From: Escallonia rubra
Lineage: Eukaryota; Streptophyta; Magnoliopsida; Escalloniales; Escalloniaceae
Direction of reading: 5' to 3'
DNA: 64,000 nt
Assembly (NCBI GenBank): GCA_033065855.1
Contig: JAVXUO010002454.1
Location: 62,001-126,000, forward strand
The first letter of the stretch is position 1. Each line of letters opens with the position of its first letter. A program made the translations under genes and the position numbers. Shown here piece after piece: positions 1 to 11,149 of this stretch. Below the pieces are notes generated by a model. That model ran no database searches, was not told where the DNA came from, and saw only the letters and a list, made by a program, of their open reading frames with translations.

Positions 1-166
1 TATGTACCTTGAGAAAATACATATGCAGGTATCTATCTTGTTATCCTTGTAGGCAAACCATTAATAGATCAATTCTAGGACTGCAAGTAAATGTTGATTT
101 TCATACTATAGTGCGCATGGTACGATTTCATGGTCACTTACCAATATAGATACTGTTTACTTTCAG

Positions 167-241
167 CAACGACCACATACTCCGGTTCGCCCGATTCCTT
201 CGCAGCTGTGGTGCAAGAATTTTGGTAACAAGGAGTACTGA
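167..241 (+). CDS. Putative last coding exon of an upstream gene (partial)
   Basis: A pyrimidine-rich acceptor ending in tttcag at 166 is followed by 25 open codons with a stop at 239-241. The peptide begins QRPHTPVRPIPSQLW and ends NFGNKEY. The composition (Pro/Arg then aromatic and charged residues) looks like a real protein C-terminus rather than chance reading. The rest of the gene lies left of the window, so the phase of the exon cannot be confirmed. I do not recognise the family. The alternative is a chance open stretch in intergenic DNA. Confidence 0.4.
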   Translation, partial: QRPHTPVRPIPSQLWCKNFGNKEY

Positions 242-1629
242 GTTGTTTGGTGGACATCTATAAAAATTTGCTGTTGGGCAAAGAAATGTCTTGCCCAATG
301 TAGTCAATCATGAGAGTTATTTGTTTCATGCATGTATTTCTGCTGATACTTTACTTTCTGAAACAGTGCACCAGTCGTAACTGGTAACGGAATATGTAAT
401 TGAATAAGATTCATCTTGTCCTTTCTCCGAATGGCGCAGCTATGGGGTTTCCTTTTTTGCACAAATACTGGTTATTGAACTTGGTTCTGCAACTGCCTTG
501 ACCTTCTTTGCCATATGAAGTCTTGCAACGTAAAATATACCAAGTGTTTGTTTTGAGCAAATATTCACCGGTCAGTGACCACAACAACAAAACACGTTCT
601 GCGAGAGGGCATTTGTGCATCATCAGATGGGAGTTCTGCTCTATGTGCAATGGTTTTCCTTTTAATGAACTCGTCTCTTCCACAAAAGTGAAAAGAAAAG
701 ACGCATAAAGAGTTTCTCTTGGAATATTGGCCTTCATTGGAAGTAAATATATATATATAGGGGGTTGATCTGTTAACCGCGCGGGCAACTTCAACTAAGT
801 TGTCCGCGTGATCTCGTCTATATTTAAAGGACGAACGGTCCAGATTTAGTTTTTTTTAAAAAAAAAAAAAAATAGATTATGTAGCAGACGAGCATTTTGG
901 CTGGCTCTACTGCTGAAGTAGTTTTTGCCAAAAAAATGTTTGCTTTGAAGTGATTTTACCACCTGTTTGTGAAATTGTATACCACATCGGTAGAGGCGGA
1001 GCTCAAGTAAAGATGAAATGTTTTTCTCTAACCCTTTTGCAACGAGTATAAAATTATAAATGATGAAATACTCTAATTCTCTGACCCCTTTTCTCTTTTC
1101 TGCTTGAAAAGTGAGAAGAGAAAGGTTCGACTTTTTATACGGAGCATAATACTGGGCTAATGTCGTGAAATTGTAAAGTAATTTTGTTGTAACATTTCAA
1201 AAAGAAAAAATACCAAAGATTTATGCTTTCAAATAATATAGTGAGTAAATTAATAATTGTTAGCACGCAAACTGTGTCAGTATCTTCATACATACATTGA
1301 CTACAGTAGTCAACGTCCGTTATCAAAATTTAGAAAATAAATAAAACAAGAAGAACTAAAGAAAAAGAAAAGAAAACATATCGCTACGACGTCGTTGCTT
1401 TCAGTTACAGTTCAAAGTTCAAACTGAATATTCTTAAGCTTTTGCCCTCTGCAAAGCCTTTGAAACAGCCGAGAACTTGCATTATATCCATGGCAAGTTC
1501 AAATTCAATTTTGTAGCTTTAATTTCGAGGGTTTACTGGTTTCCGAGTTCAAATCCACCCCATAGCAGTCCCGCCGATGTGTGCAATCTCTGAATCTTTC
1601 ACAGTACAAAGCAGTCAATAGGGGCAGAT
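242..1629. other. Intergenic region, SEND1 upstream sequence
   Basis: AT-rich DNA between the putative upstream gene end and SEND1. It contains a short TA microsatellite near 747-760 and an A-rich tract near 855-872. No ORF with a recognisable protein was seen. The final few hundred bases before 1630 probably hold the SEND1 promoter and 5' UTR. No convincing TATA box was identified. Confidence 0.5.
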
Positions 1630-4600
1630 ATGGGTGTAAAAAACCTGTGGGACATCCTCGAATCCTGCAAGAAGACCCTCCCTCTTCACCATCTTCAGTA
1701 AGTTCCCGTCTTTTTCCCTATTCTGGAAAACCCACTTGAAATATCATATATGGGTTCACACTCATGTACTCAAGCTCACACATAATTGGTTTTCTTTCTT
1801 GGGTGATAATAGGAACAAGAGGGTATGCATAGATCTTTCATGTTGGATAGTTCAACTTCAGAATGTTTACAAGTCACACTGCCCTACCAGAGACAAACTT
1901 TATCTCAAGGGTCTCTTTCACCGCCTCAGGGCCCTCATTGCTTTAAACTGTAGCGTCATCTTTGTTACAGGTGCCCCTCTTTCTCTTTCCCTTGTTTCCT
2001 TCAGTTATATTGCCAAATGCCCTCGTTTGATTGTTTGTAGTTTAAATTTTTCTAGCTGTTCGTTCTTGTAATTATCATGGTGTAGTAATGGAAGCTCATA
2101 AAATTTTAAAATTTTGCTGCAAAATGTTAATTTTTGGGGTAGTGGACTGTTGCATCTGAATTGAAATAGAATGGTGAAAGATTTTTGGCACTCCAGGCGA
2201 AATATGTTTTAGGAGTGGCTAAGATATTGTGGATGTTAGGTATCTTAACTGATCGCTATAATTTTCACTTTACGAATTCGAATGTGCTTCTAAGTTGAAT
2301 ATCTGAGAATAATTTGAAGCAAAGAAGTAAAACTAAAATGTAATTCGTATCTTTGTGAGATGATTATATGTTGTTAGCAGTAGTGGGAGATGTCGTGCAG
2401 CACACAAGGTTCCCCCCCTCTAATATAGTGTTTTCAGGACACTGTCGTGAAGATGTCAAAACCAAGATTCTAATGTAGGGTGAGCCTTTGAGGTACTTGA
2501 GGGACACCAACTATTCTAGAATGCGTTCTACACTTCCACTTACGTTAAGAGATAAACAAGATGCCTAACATTTTTGAACTAGATAAGAGCAAAAACTGAC
2601 TAATGTACGTTGTGACCAAATAACCAAATACAAGTGGGTTAACTTAAACTTGTGACTCTTGAGGAGGAAAAGCTTTGATCTGCTTTTAATATGAACAGCA
2701 CTTGCAATAAATTCTGACAATAACTTTGTTGCACTTGAAAGTAGGAAATGCAAATTTTTCGTTGGCGGGACATAGGTCGCTTCTTGTCTTCCTTAATATG
2801 ACGGGTGGAAAATTAGGCGCTTATTGCTTTTCTGATTTTCAGTAGCTGAGTAAGTACGTTATGTTCCTATCATCTGAATTCTTGGTCAGAACCCCACTAG
2901 GGAGTCCTCTTGAAACATCAATTATCAATACCTTCATGAAAATTATATTCTTTACTATGAAAATTGAAATGTGATCTATTATATTGAGATGGGAAATTTT
3001 TCTATAATTTGGGTATTCTGTTTCAAGTTGACAGATGGATCAATTCCTGCTATCAAGTTACCTACTTATAGACGACGCTTAGATGTGCACAGCGAGGTAG
3101 GGGTTCCTTTACCAATGACAATCTTCACGTTCATCTTTTCTGAATCACCTTTGGCTATGTTTATATGACGCCAAACATATACTTACACTAATTTACTTCG
3201 TTAAACGAGGCAGGTTGCTCAAGATGAAGCGTCATACAAGGTCTCATCACTTCGAAGAAATTTGGGATCTGAGTTTTCTTGTATGGTAAAGGAGGCCAAA
3301 GTCCTTGGCACAGCCCTCGGGATTCCTTGCTTAGATGGGTAATCAGAATTAAAGCAGTAACTCTACCGATCTGCATCCTTTAATAAATTATGAATATGAT
3401 TATACAAGTAAGGAATAGTACGAACATCATTAGTTGCAATTTCCTACAGCGAGATATGTATGCACCTCTTAATAAATCAAATGGTGTTCTTTAGCCTTTT
3501 TAAGATCTACATTGGGGAGACTGATACATCATCCTTCTTCCATCTGGTTCTTCATTGAGTTTGGTGAAATTGGGAAGTATGAAAGAGGCATCTTATAGGC
3601 TGATGAGCAGGCATCACGATGTGGTTATAAGGATCTGTCTCTCCATCGGAACATGTTTCTTTTTCTTCCACTGTGTGGAGGAAAAGACAGCACTGAGGGC
3701 CAAGGAAATTGTTTTAATTAGAAGTATGAAGGGATCGTAAGGTCCAGTGGCTTATATATGATGTTCGTAATTTTGGACATTCTTTTGCTTTTGCTTTTCA
3801 TAGTTAATTAGGTGTGTGGATCCAATGGCAAACCTTGGCCTTACCATACTGTACTAGTATGGTGATTTGCTTTCTTCATAATGATGTAAAGCACCAGTGA
3901 GAAGCAAAAGTTTCATTCTCATGTGCTTCAATTTGCAAAGCCTTATGCATAGAAACACACTTTCTGGAAGTATGAGTTGGAGAAGAAATATTGGCTATAT
4001 ATAAGTATTCATGTTGATGAAAGTTGTGCAGACTAACCCTTGGTATGGCTTTTTTCTCCTCAGAATGGAGGAAGCTGAAGCTCAGTGTGCACTACTAAAT
4101 CAAGAATCTTTATGTGTAAGTGTTACATCTGCAATTTCTTTGGGCTATTGCATATATCCCATGGTTGGGAACTAATGATTGACTCGCATGATGGCAAGTT
4201 GCAATAATAGTTGTTACTGTCAAAATCAATACGGGTTAATGTCTTTATTATCATCAGGATGGATGTTTCACATCGGATTCTGATATCTTCCTGTTTGGCG
4301 CAAAAACAGTTTACAGAGAGATATGCCTTGGTGAGTACCCATTATGCAGCCGGGGTTGGGGTGGGGGGGGGTTGATCCTCCTTTTATTTTAATGCCTTAT
4401 TCCTCATAAATTGTAATATTTGCTAACCGAGTAACCGGTGACTTTTTCTTTATGATGTAGGGGAAGGTGGGTTTGTCGTTTGTTATGAAATGGCTGACAT
4501 TGAGAGAAAACTTGGATTTGGAAGGAACTCTTTGGTAATTGCCTTATGTCTCATAGATTATCTAGTAATGTGCTTCTTCTTCTTCGCCTATTTTCCTTTC

Positions 4601-7600
4601 AATTCTGTGTCTCAGGGTGATGTGCTACCCCTTAGCAGATGCTACGCTGGAGGTGCACTCATGACTTCAGTGGTGTTTTCCACCTGTATGTCATAAATGG
4701 ACTAATTTTTTGAAATGGCTGATTTGCTCTGTGGTTCGGGTCTTCACCACTAAAAAGCAACCCAAATGATGACTATATACGAATGCAGTGCCACAACAGA
4801 GTGGATAGCACGAGAAATGACTTAAATGAGGACATTGGCTATTGTTGGAGTAGGGAAGTGTAATCCATCTATAAATCCCAATCATTACATATCCGTACCC
4901 TCTATTGTCGTATTATAGTGTTCCTACTCTAACAGCTATAAATTGGAGGTGGCACACTCCGGGGGGGGGGGGGGAAGAGATTGCAAAATTGAGTTGGTTG
5001 ATATTGTGAAGGAATAGTTGACTCCTAGAATTAGGAGAGACAATGTGATCGCAATTAGACGCGAGTGCAGTTAAAGTTTTCGTTTCTACTGATGCCAAAT
5101 TTTATGGTTTAAGGCTTTAGTGGGGCTGAATTGATTGAGGAAACTTTCTACACCAACTGTTCTTCAGTTTACTGCATTGTTTAAGTGCATTTTTAGTAAC
5201 AAAAAAGTATAATGCCCTGATGAATAAATTGGTGCTTGTTGAAGTCACTGCACCAGGACTGTGCATATCAGTAGTGTCCATCTGTTCTAATCATCGTACA
5301 ACTATTGCTCCTGGAGAAATATTTTGGTTGCTGACTGGCACTATCTTGTGTTAATTTGTTCTACAGTTCTTGTTTTTATTGGGGCTTGGATATGGGTTAC
5401 CTAGTGCTAACTTTAGTTTATCATTCTCAGATTACTCTGGCAATTCTTCTTGGGAGTGATTATTCGCAGGGAGTTCATGGGGTTGGTCCGGTAAATTTGA
5501 ATAGTATTGTATTACCTCCACCCCAACCCCTTTGTCCTGCTGATCTGCAATTGACTTATTTGAAGGATGCTTATGCTTTGACATTTTGCTCTCCCGGCTA
5601 CAGGAGTCGGCATGCCAGATTGTAAAATCAATGGGTGAATATGCTGTTCTTCAACGAATTGCATCTGAGGGTCTGTCATTTGCAAAGAAGTCAAAGGGTT
5701 CCAAGAAACAGGGTCCAGTTTCGAGATGCAACGACAAAGAGAACTACTCGGATATTAATGGTAATTAGATTGGTACTTTTGTTAGGAATTTTTTTTTCTT
5801 TATCACCATATTATGGTTCATTTGTTTTTTCATATTCAAAAAACATTCGGACTTACATGAATAGAGAAAGGGTGGGAGGGAGGGAGGGAGGGGTTGATCT
5901 CTTTGTATTGGTCCAAGAAATCTTCTTATTTTCTTCTTCTTTCTATGTCTCTCTTTTTTTTTTTGAACACTAGATGTGATATTACCAAAAGGTCTGGAAA
6001 GTGATTTATAGTTCCAGATCTGGTATGTTTCTTGTAACGTTGCTTGTAACGTTTCACTTCATGTTTCTTGTAACGTTGCTCCAGTACTGTGGCAAAAAAA
6101 TTTATTCGTAGAAAAGCATTTGGACATCCCCTTCCCCAACCTAAAATGGAATTTATTTGGTAGGAGGGAAACCTGACTCTCGAAGGGATGACCGGTTCCT
6201 GCAAGTGATTGATGCATATTTGAAACCAAAATGCCACTCAGCTGACTCCGATGCTGTGCATAGGTACGATTCCGCTCTTCAGTAGACATTTTGGGTACCC
6301 AATTGGTGCAGAAAAATAGGGTTGTAAACTTGCATTTTGACATTTTTTTTTGATACACATCACTCGGAAAGAAAATGAGAGCATTTAGCAATGCAGCAGA
6401 AAGCTTACGGTAATCTTGTATCATTATGCTTAAAACTTTCTAGGATTCTTGGTCTGTATCCGTTTCAACGTACCAAACTTCAGCAGATATGTGCTCAGTT
6501 GTTGGAGTGGCCTCCTGAGAAAACAGGTACTCTCTTCTTTTATGCACTAACTCAAACATACAAGCATCATACACTTGATTCTATTCATGAACACAAAAGA
6601 TATTCATGCATATATAATGTCTCTTCAATTTTCTGGTATGGGGGAAGTGGTGGGCTCTGGAGGCAAGTTCTTGATTGAAATTGGAACAAAATGTGGAAAT
6701 AGGGATGAATTTGTAACAAGTGTCCATAAAATGAGTAAAGCTCAAACATAGAAAATGTTCTTGCCTTGTACACTGGGCCAACCATTTCTTTGTTTTTTCT
6801 CTTTTTTTTCTAGCCTGATGAGAAATTGGCTTAGAGTTCCACTGTGATGCATTCTAGTCTTGTTCACATGGATGGATATGGATCAACATTACTAGAGTAA
6901 CTCCACGGGTGGAGTTCTTTCATGTGTTCTCAGGTCTTTCCTACTTATAAAATAACAATACGAATTGAAAGAGCATGTATATAATTTCATGTTTTCGCTA
7001 AATTTCACAGGGAGGGATATGGATTCTCAGTTACTAGAACCACTCCTAGGGTGGAATTCCTTCATTTGTTCTCAATTACTACCTGCTTGTACAATTTCAA
7101 CCATACAAATTGAAAAAGCATGTATGCGCTGAATTCCCTTTTGTTTTCTAATGCCTGGGCCCCCATATAAGCACATAAAAAGTTGCACATTTTCTGATGG
7201 CTAAGATTGGCCGAGTTTTTAGTGGTTAGATGAGGGAGTTTCACATTCACAAATGGTGCCCCCCTTATTCTTCATGCTCATTTCATCACAGGAAAAAAGA
7301 AAAAATTGGTAAACTCCACTTGTAGTCTAAATTCCACAGGACGCAAAATCTGGCTGGTTCTGACAGTTATCTTTTTCATGGTTTATCGTGCAGATGAATA
7401 TATTCTTCCAAAGATTGCTGAAAGAGACTTGAGGCGATTTGCCAACTTACGTTCAACTTCATCAGAGCTAGGAGTTCGGCTTCCATTGGATGAGGTACTA
7501 CTCTTTATACAGCTTGTCTTCCTATGGCTTTATGATTCTTGTTACTTGTTTTTGTTTAACACCCTTCCTGAAAGAGTCAGTTGTATCCCACTGCAAATGC

Positions 7601-10072
7601 GAGATTGTGTTTCCACTTTCTGAGCTACACTTTTAGGGCTGGTTTGGACATTCCAAGTTAGTTGCATGAATCTTATTTTGCTCCATTTGTTTAAAGTCCA
7701 ATGTTATCTTTTGGAATGAAGCCAGTATGTGTTCCGGTAGCTATTTGAGTTGAACCCCATTCTACAAACTAGTAAAGAAAATGGGGAGCTGCAAAACAAA
7801 AGATGCTAGAGACTACATGATTGGGAATCGTATTACACATTGTACTGCATGCTAGGGAAGTTCCTCAGGGAGCAAGCTCAAGCTTTGCTTATGTTTGGAG
7901 CAGTATGCAGCAGTATAATCAAGTGCGAGCTAAAGTGGATCCATCATTTGAATATACAAATTAAACACAGGCACATATTTTATGCTTTTCCAGAACAGTG
8001 TGCTACTATATATGACCGAGAAACTGTATGTCTCTAATTCTTATGAATCTGTGGCCTCTGGGTTTATTTCAAATTGAATGAGTCTGGTTCACAGAATGAT
8101 TATGCATGCCCATCTTATTAGGCTAGAAGAGTCTTAAGCTTGGGATGCAGCTAAGCTTGATTTGCTATTTATGTTTTAGAAGGGTAACAACTTGAAGATG
8201 TATGAAAGGCTTTTATGCAGATGAGTTCCTCCTATTGGTTCTTAAGCTAACTACACCAAGATTTGAATTGTTGATAATGGTATGCCAAATTATTTTACAC
8301 TGCAGATGCCAATTACGTGTCCAATATCTGGAATTATTACGCAAAGAAAGATTCAAGGAAAAGAATGCTTTGAGGTTTCCTGGGAAGAAATTGATGGACT
8401 TCAAACGTCTATAGTACCAGCTGATCTCGTGGAAAGGTATTTCTACAGTTATACTGGTTGTTTTGGTAATTTTACGCCTTTTCGTTCGGAGTTTAATTGT
8501 TAACAGTAAGTGATTATTGCTGTCGTTTTGTCATAACCACAAAGATCTTTTAATTTCGTTTGACATTTTAAATTAAGAAAAAAATATAAGATTCGCCATA
8601 TTACTGGCTGATAATCCTGAGTTTTTTCCCTAAATAATACATATTTAATACTTAATTACCAAAATACACCATTTTCAAACTTATTTACCCGCATACCACA
8701 TTTTGGAAAATCGTGGTTTGAAACCACGTTTTCAAGGTAGAAATCGCTGTTTGAAACAGCGATTTCTACTTGATTTTTACCTTAAAGTAGAAATCGTGGT
8801 TTGAAACCACGTTTTCAAGGTAGAAATCGCTGTTTGAAACAGCGATTTCTACCTTGAAAACGTGGTTTCAAACCACGATTTCCCAAAATGTGGTATGCGG
8901 GTAAATAAGTTTGAAAATGGTGTATTTTGGTAATTAAGTATTAAATATGTATTATTTAGGGAAAAAACTCGATAATCCTTGCAGGACACTTTCTCGTGCA
9001 AATTACCAGCACACACGGTAGGGTATTCTGTTACTGAAACTGAATTCGGTGTAAGTTAGTGTATGACATCTAGGGTTGAGCGACAAATGCAGATCTATCT
9101 AGGATCACAAGGCCATCTGGTCTTTTCGGTTACTTATTGCTTTCCGCGTATCCATTACCAGAATTATGTTGTTTCGCGCACCCTTTGGACATGCAAGTTT
9201 ATGACGATTTAGCTTGCTCTCAGTACTATCAGTCGGTATTCAGCTACTCAAACCTTCAGAAGCGCTTGCATCACTTGATGCAGAGGATCTGAAATCAGTG
9301 CCGCACCGGCACGTGCTAATCTCTTGGTTGGTATACTCAGCACATGGATTACCGGTGTAGAAGCATTTTTTTCCATGCCGCTCTAATGTTTGGACAAGTC
9401 GCAAACAGAGCAACGTATTTGAAGAGCCAACCCCCCTTCCCCTCTCTCTCAAATACTAGATGTGGTTGTACATGAAAAAACAGTTGATCTGGAATTTCTA
9501 TTGCTGGTTAGTCGTATTGACCATATGGATTCTAAGTGAAAAATCTTCCATTTCTGCATATTCCCAGAGCTTGTCCCGAAAAGATTATGGAATTCGAGGA
9601 GAGAAGAGCGCAAGGGAAGAAACCAACCGTGTGTAGACCAAGACAGAAGAAGGTTAAAAATGGAGCACCCATGAGTGAAATTGATAAAAGGTTACAAGAG
9701 CTGCTTCTTGACATTGAACGTGACAGCAGTAGCACTCGTGCTGCTGCTTCATCCAGAGGTACAATATCCGAGCAGAGTAATGATCTAACCAGCATCCAAG
9801 ACCTACTGCTTGATACAGAGTCAACCAGCAAAGCTGACGGAAATGCAGCTGCAGGTTGCTACTCAACAAGTTCATCTGTTGCAAAAACAGAGTTCGTTGA
9901 TCTCTTGAGCCCTTCCCCTCCCATGCGTGGCCATAATGTTTCAAAGTGTCAGGAACCTAACGTCCAACGTGTTGCTGTGATTGATTTGAGTGAATCAGAA
10001 ACTGATACTTCACCGGAACATTCAAAGAAGGCGAAAGAGTTGAGATTGTTTTTAGCCAGCATAAAGGGATGA
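1630..10072 (+). CDS. SEND1: SEND1 / GEN-like Holliday-junction and flap endonuclease (XPG/RAD2 class IV)
   Basis: Fourteen exons: 1630-1697, 1813-1970, 3035-3096, 3214-3338, 4064-4115, 4258-4330, 4461-4534, 5431-5490, 5604-5760, 6164-6263, 6444-6526, 7394-7494, 8306-8436, 9568-10072. They join in phase to 582 aa. The N-terminus MGVKNLWDILESCKK is that of SEND1 rather than plant GEN1. The expected metal-binding acids are present: D30, D76, E141 and E143 (EAEAQC), D162 and D164 (DSDIFLFGA), D214 (GSDY, start of the H3TH region). Residues about 372-425 resemble the chromodomain-like module that follows the nuclease core in GEN1. The last exon encodes a low-complexity acidic tail ending near KKAKELRLF. 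Known role of the family: nuclear resolution of Holliday junctions and telomere stability. Predicted from sequence; no lesion seen. It ends tail to tail with MSH3. Confidence 0.93.
6874..7145. repeat. Tandem duplication (period about 141 bp) in SEND1 intron 11
   Basis: Two diverged direct copies, starting at 6874 and 7015 (both begin ggatatgga). Shared landmarks in order are a tactagA block, a ggtggaRtTcYttcat block, a gttctca block and an aaattgaaaRagcatgtat block. The copies differ at many positions and by small indels, so the duplication is not recent. It lies wholly inside the intron and does not touch exon sequence. Confidence 0.7.
8619..8970. mobile_element. Mutator-type foldback MITE in SEND1 intron 13
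   Basis: A 352-bp near-perfect palindrome. It starts gagttttttccctaaataa and ends with the complement. The arms run about 150 bp each with only a few mismatches. It is bounded by a perfect 9-bp direct repeat, gataatcct, at 8610-8618 and 8971-8979, the target-site length typical of Mutator-like elements. The arms contain five alternating small palindromes: cgtggtttgaaaccacg at 8712-8728 and 8795-8811, a variant at 8861-8877, and a 25-bp palindrome around cgctgtttgaaacagcg at 8741-8765 and 8824-8848. It has no coding capacity. The intact arms and perfect duplication argue for a fairly young insertion. It could form a long hairpin in the SEND1 pre-mRNA. Confidence 0.88.
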
Positions 10073-11149
10073 AATTTCCTGAAATAGAATGTTAAGGAGT
10101 ATGTACAATTAAGGATCATTTGTATTTACCTTGTATATCAATGTAATAACAGGCTTGCCAAGCTAAGGACTTTTGTTATATACTGTTCCTCGAATTTTGT
10201 GGGCTCAGTACTTTATTCTAAAACTCGGGTCAAGCCGAACTCGTCAAGTAGATACATGCTTAAATGCAGCCCCGAGGAGGTGACACTCAAGCTTGTGCTT
10301 AGATTCAACACAAAGGGTTAAACAAACTGCACTCTTTATATCATTGATCAAATGAAGATATACAATCAAGATCACTGTTGCCATTGGCACCCGTCTTTTT
10401 AAGTACTTACAGGGGTGGCAGGGTGGTGGTGTTTGTGGTGGGGGCGTGTAATTGTATAGCTGCCCTAGAATAGTACAACTGCAAATTGGAAGCAAAAATC
10501 AATTGCCGCCTCAGTACCTCGGTTCAAATTCAGATGACAATCCCTAGCGGTGCTACTAAGCTATTAACCTACAGTCCTGCACAGAGCAAACTCCTTAGTT
10601 ACCTGTCAACTGTAGGACAGTTTTCTTCCTCGCAAGCCATCACTCCAGCTGCATGATAGAAAAAGAATTAGGAAAAATGGGAGGGAGGGGGTGGGGCAAC
10701 ATATTATAACAATGATAAAAGCTAATCATCAAATATATGGAGGGCGGGGTGGGAATGGTATAGAACCACTTTTTCATACCAATATAATCTTTTGAACGTT
10801 AGAAGCTACTCTCACTATGATAATCCATTCCCTTCAGGATCTGCTAGTTATCTGCAAAGGAGGAGAGTGCGCATATGATTTAAAAGATGTTGAGAGTTAC
10901 GATGGCTAAAAACAAACTAAAATAACATGCATGTGCCTGCTGGATACCCTCATTGACAGTCCCGTGTCAACAAAAGTTCAATGACCTCAATGCCATAACT
11001 GTGCTAGTATAGAAGGAGATTGCCCAAGGAAATGCCCTGTGCAAATATATGTGGTTTGGGGAAGGAGGTGACCCGTAGAGAAGGAAAAAAACATGCGAAG
11101 GGTTCAAAGTTCTGAAGCTGTTGCTCATCAAAATATGTAGCTTTACCTA
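10073..11149. other. Convergent intergenic region between SEND1 and MSH3
   Basis: Holds the 3' UTRs of two tail-to-tail genes. A likely SEND1 polyadenylation region lies around 10135-10190 (T-rich, with aatgtaataa). On the other strand the MSH3 3' UTR would run left from 11150. Purine-rich runs occur near 10430-10445 and 10680-10695. No ORF with a recognisable product. Confidence 0.5.

Noticed and set aside
411-794. 127-codon open frame on the minus strand
   Set aside because: No domain, no splice context and an AT-rich microsatellite inside; reads as chance.
8619-8970. Possible CRISPR-like array of short palindromes
   Set aside because: Plant nuclear intron, no spacers, and the whole is one long palindrome with a 9-bp target duplication, so it is a transposon.
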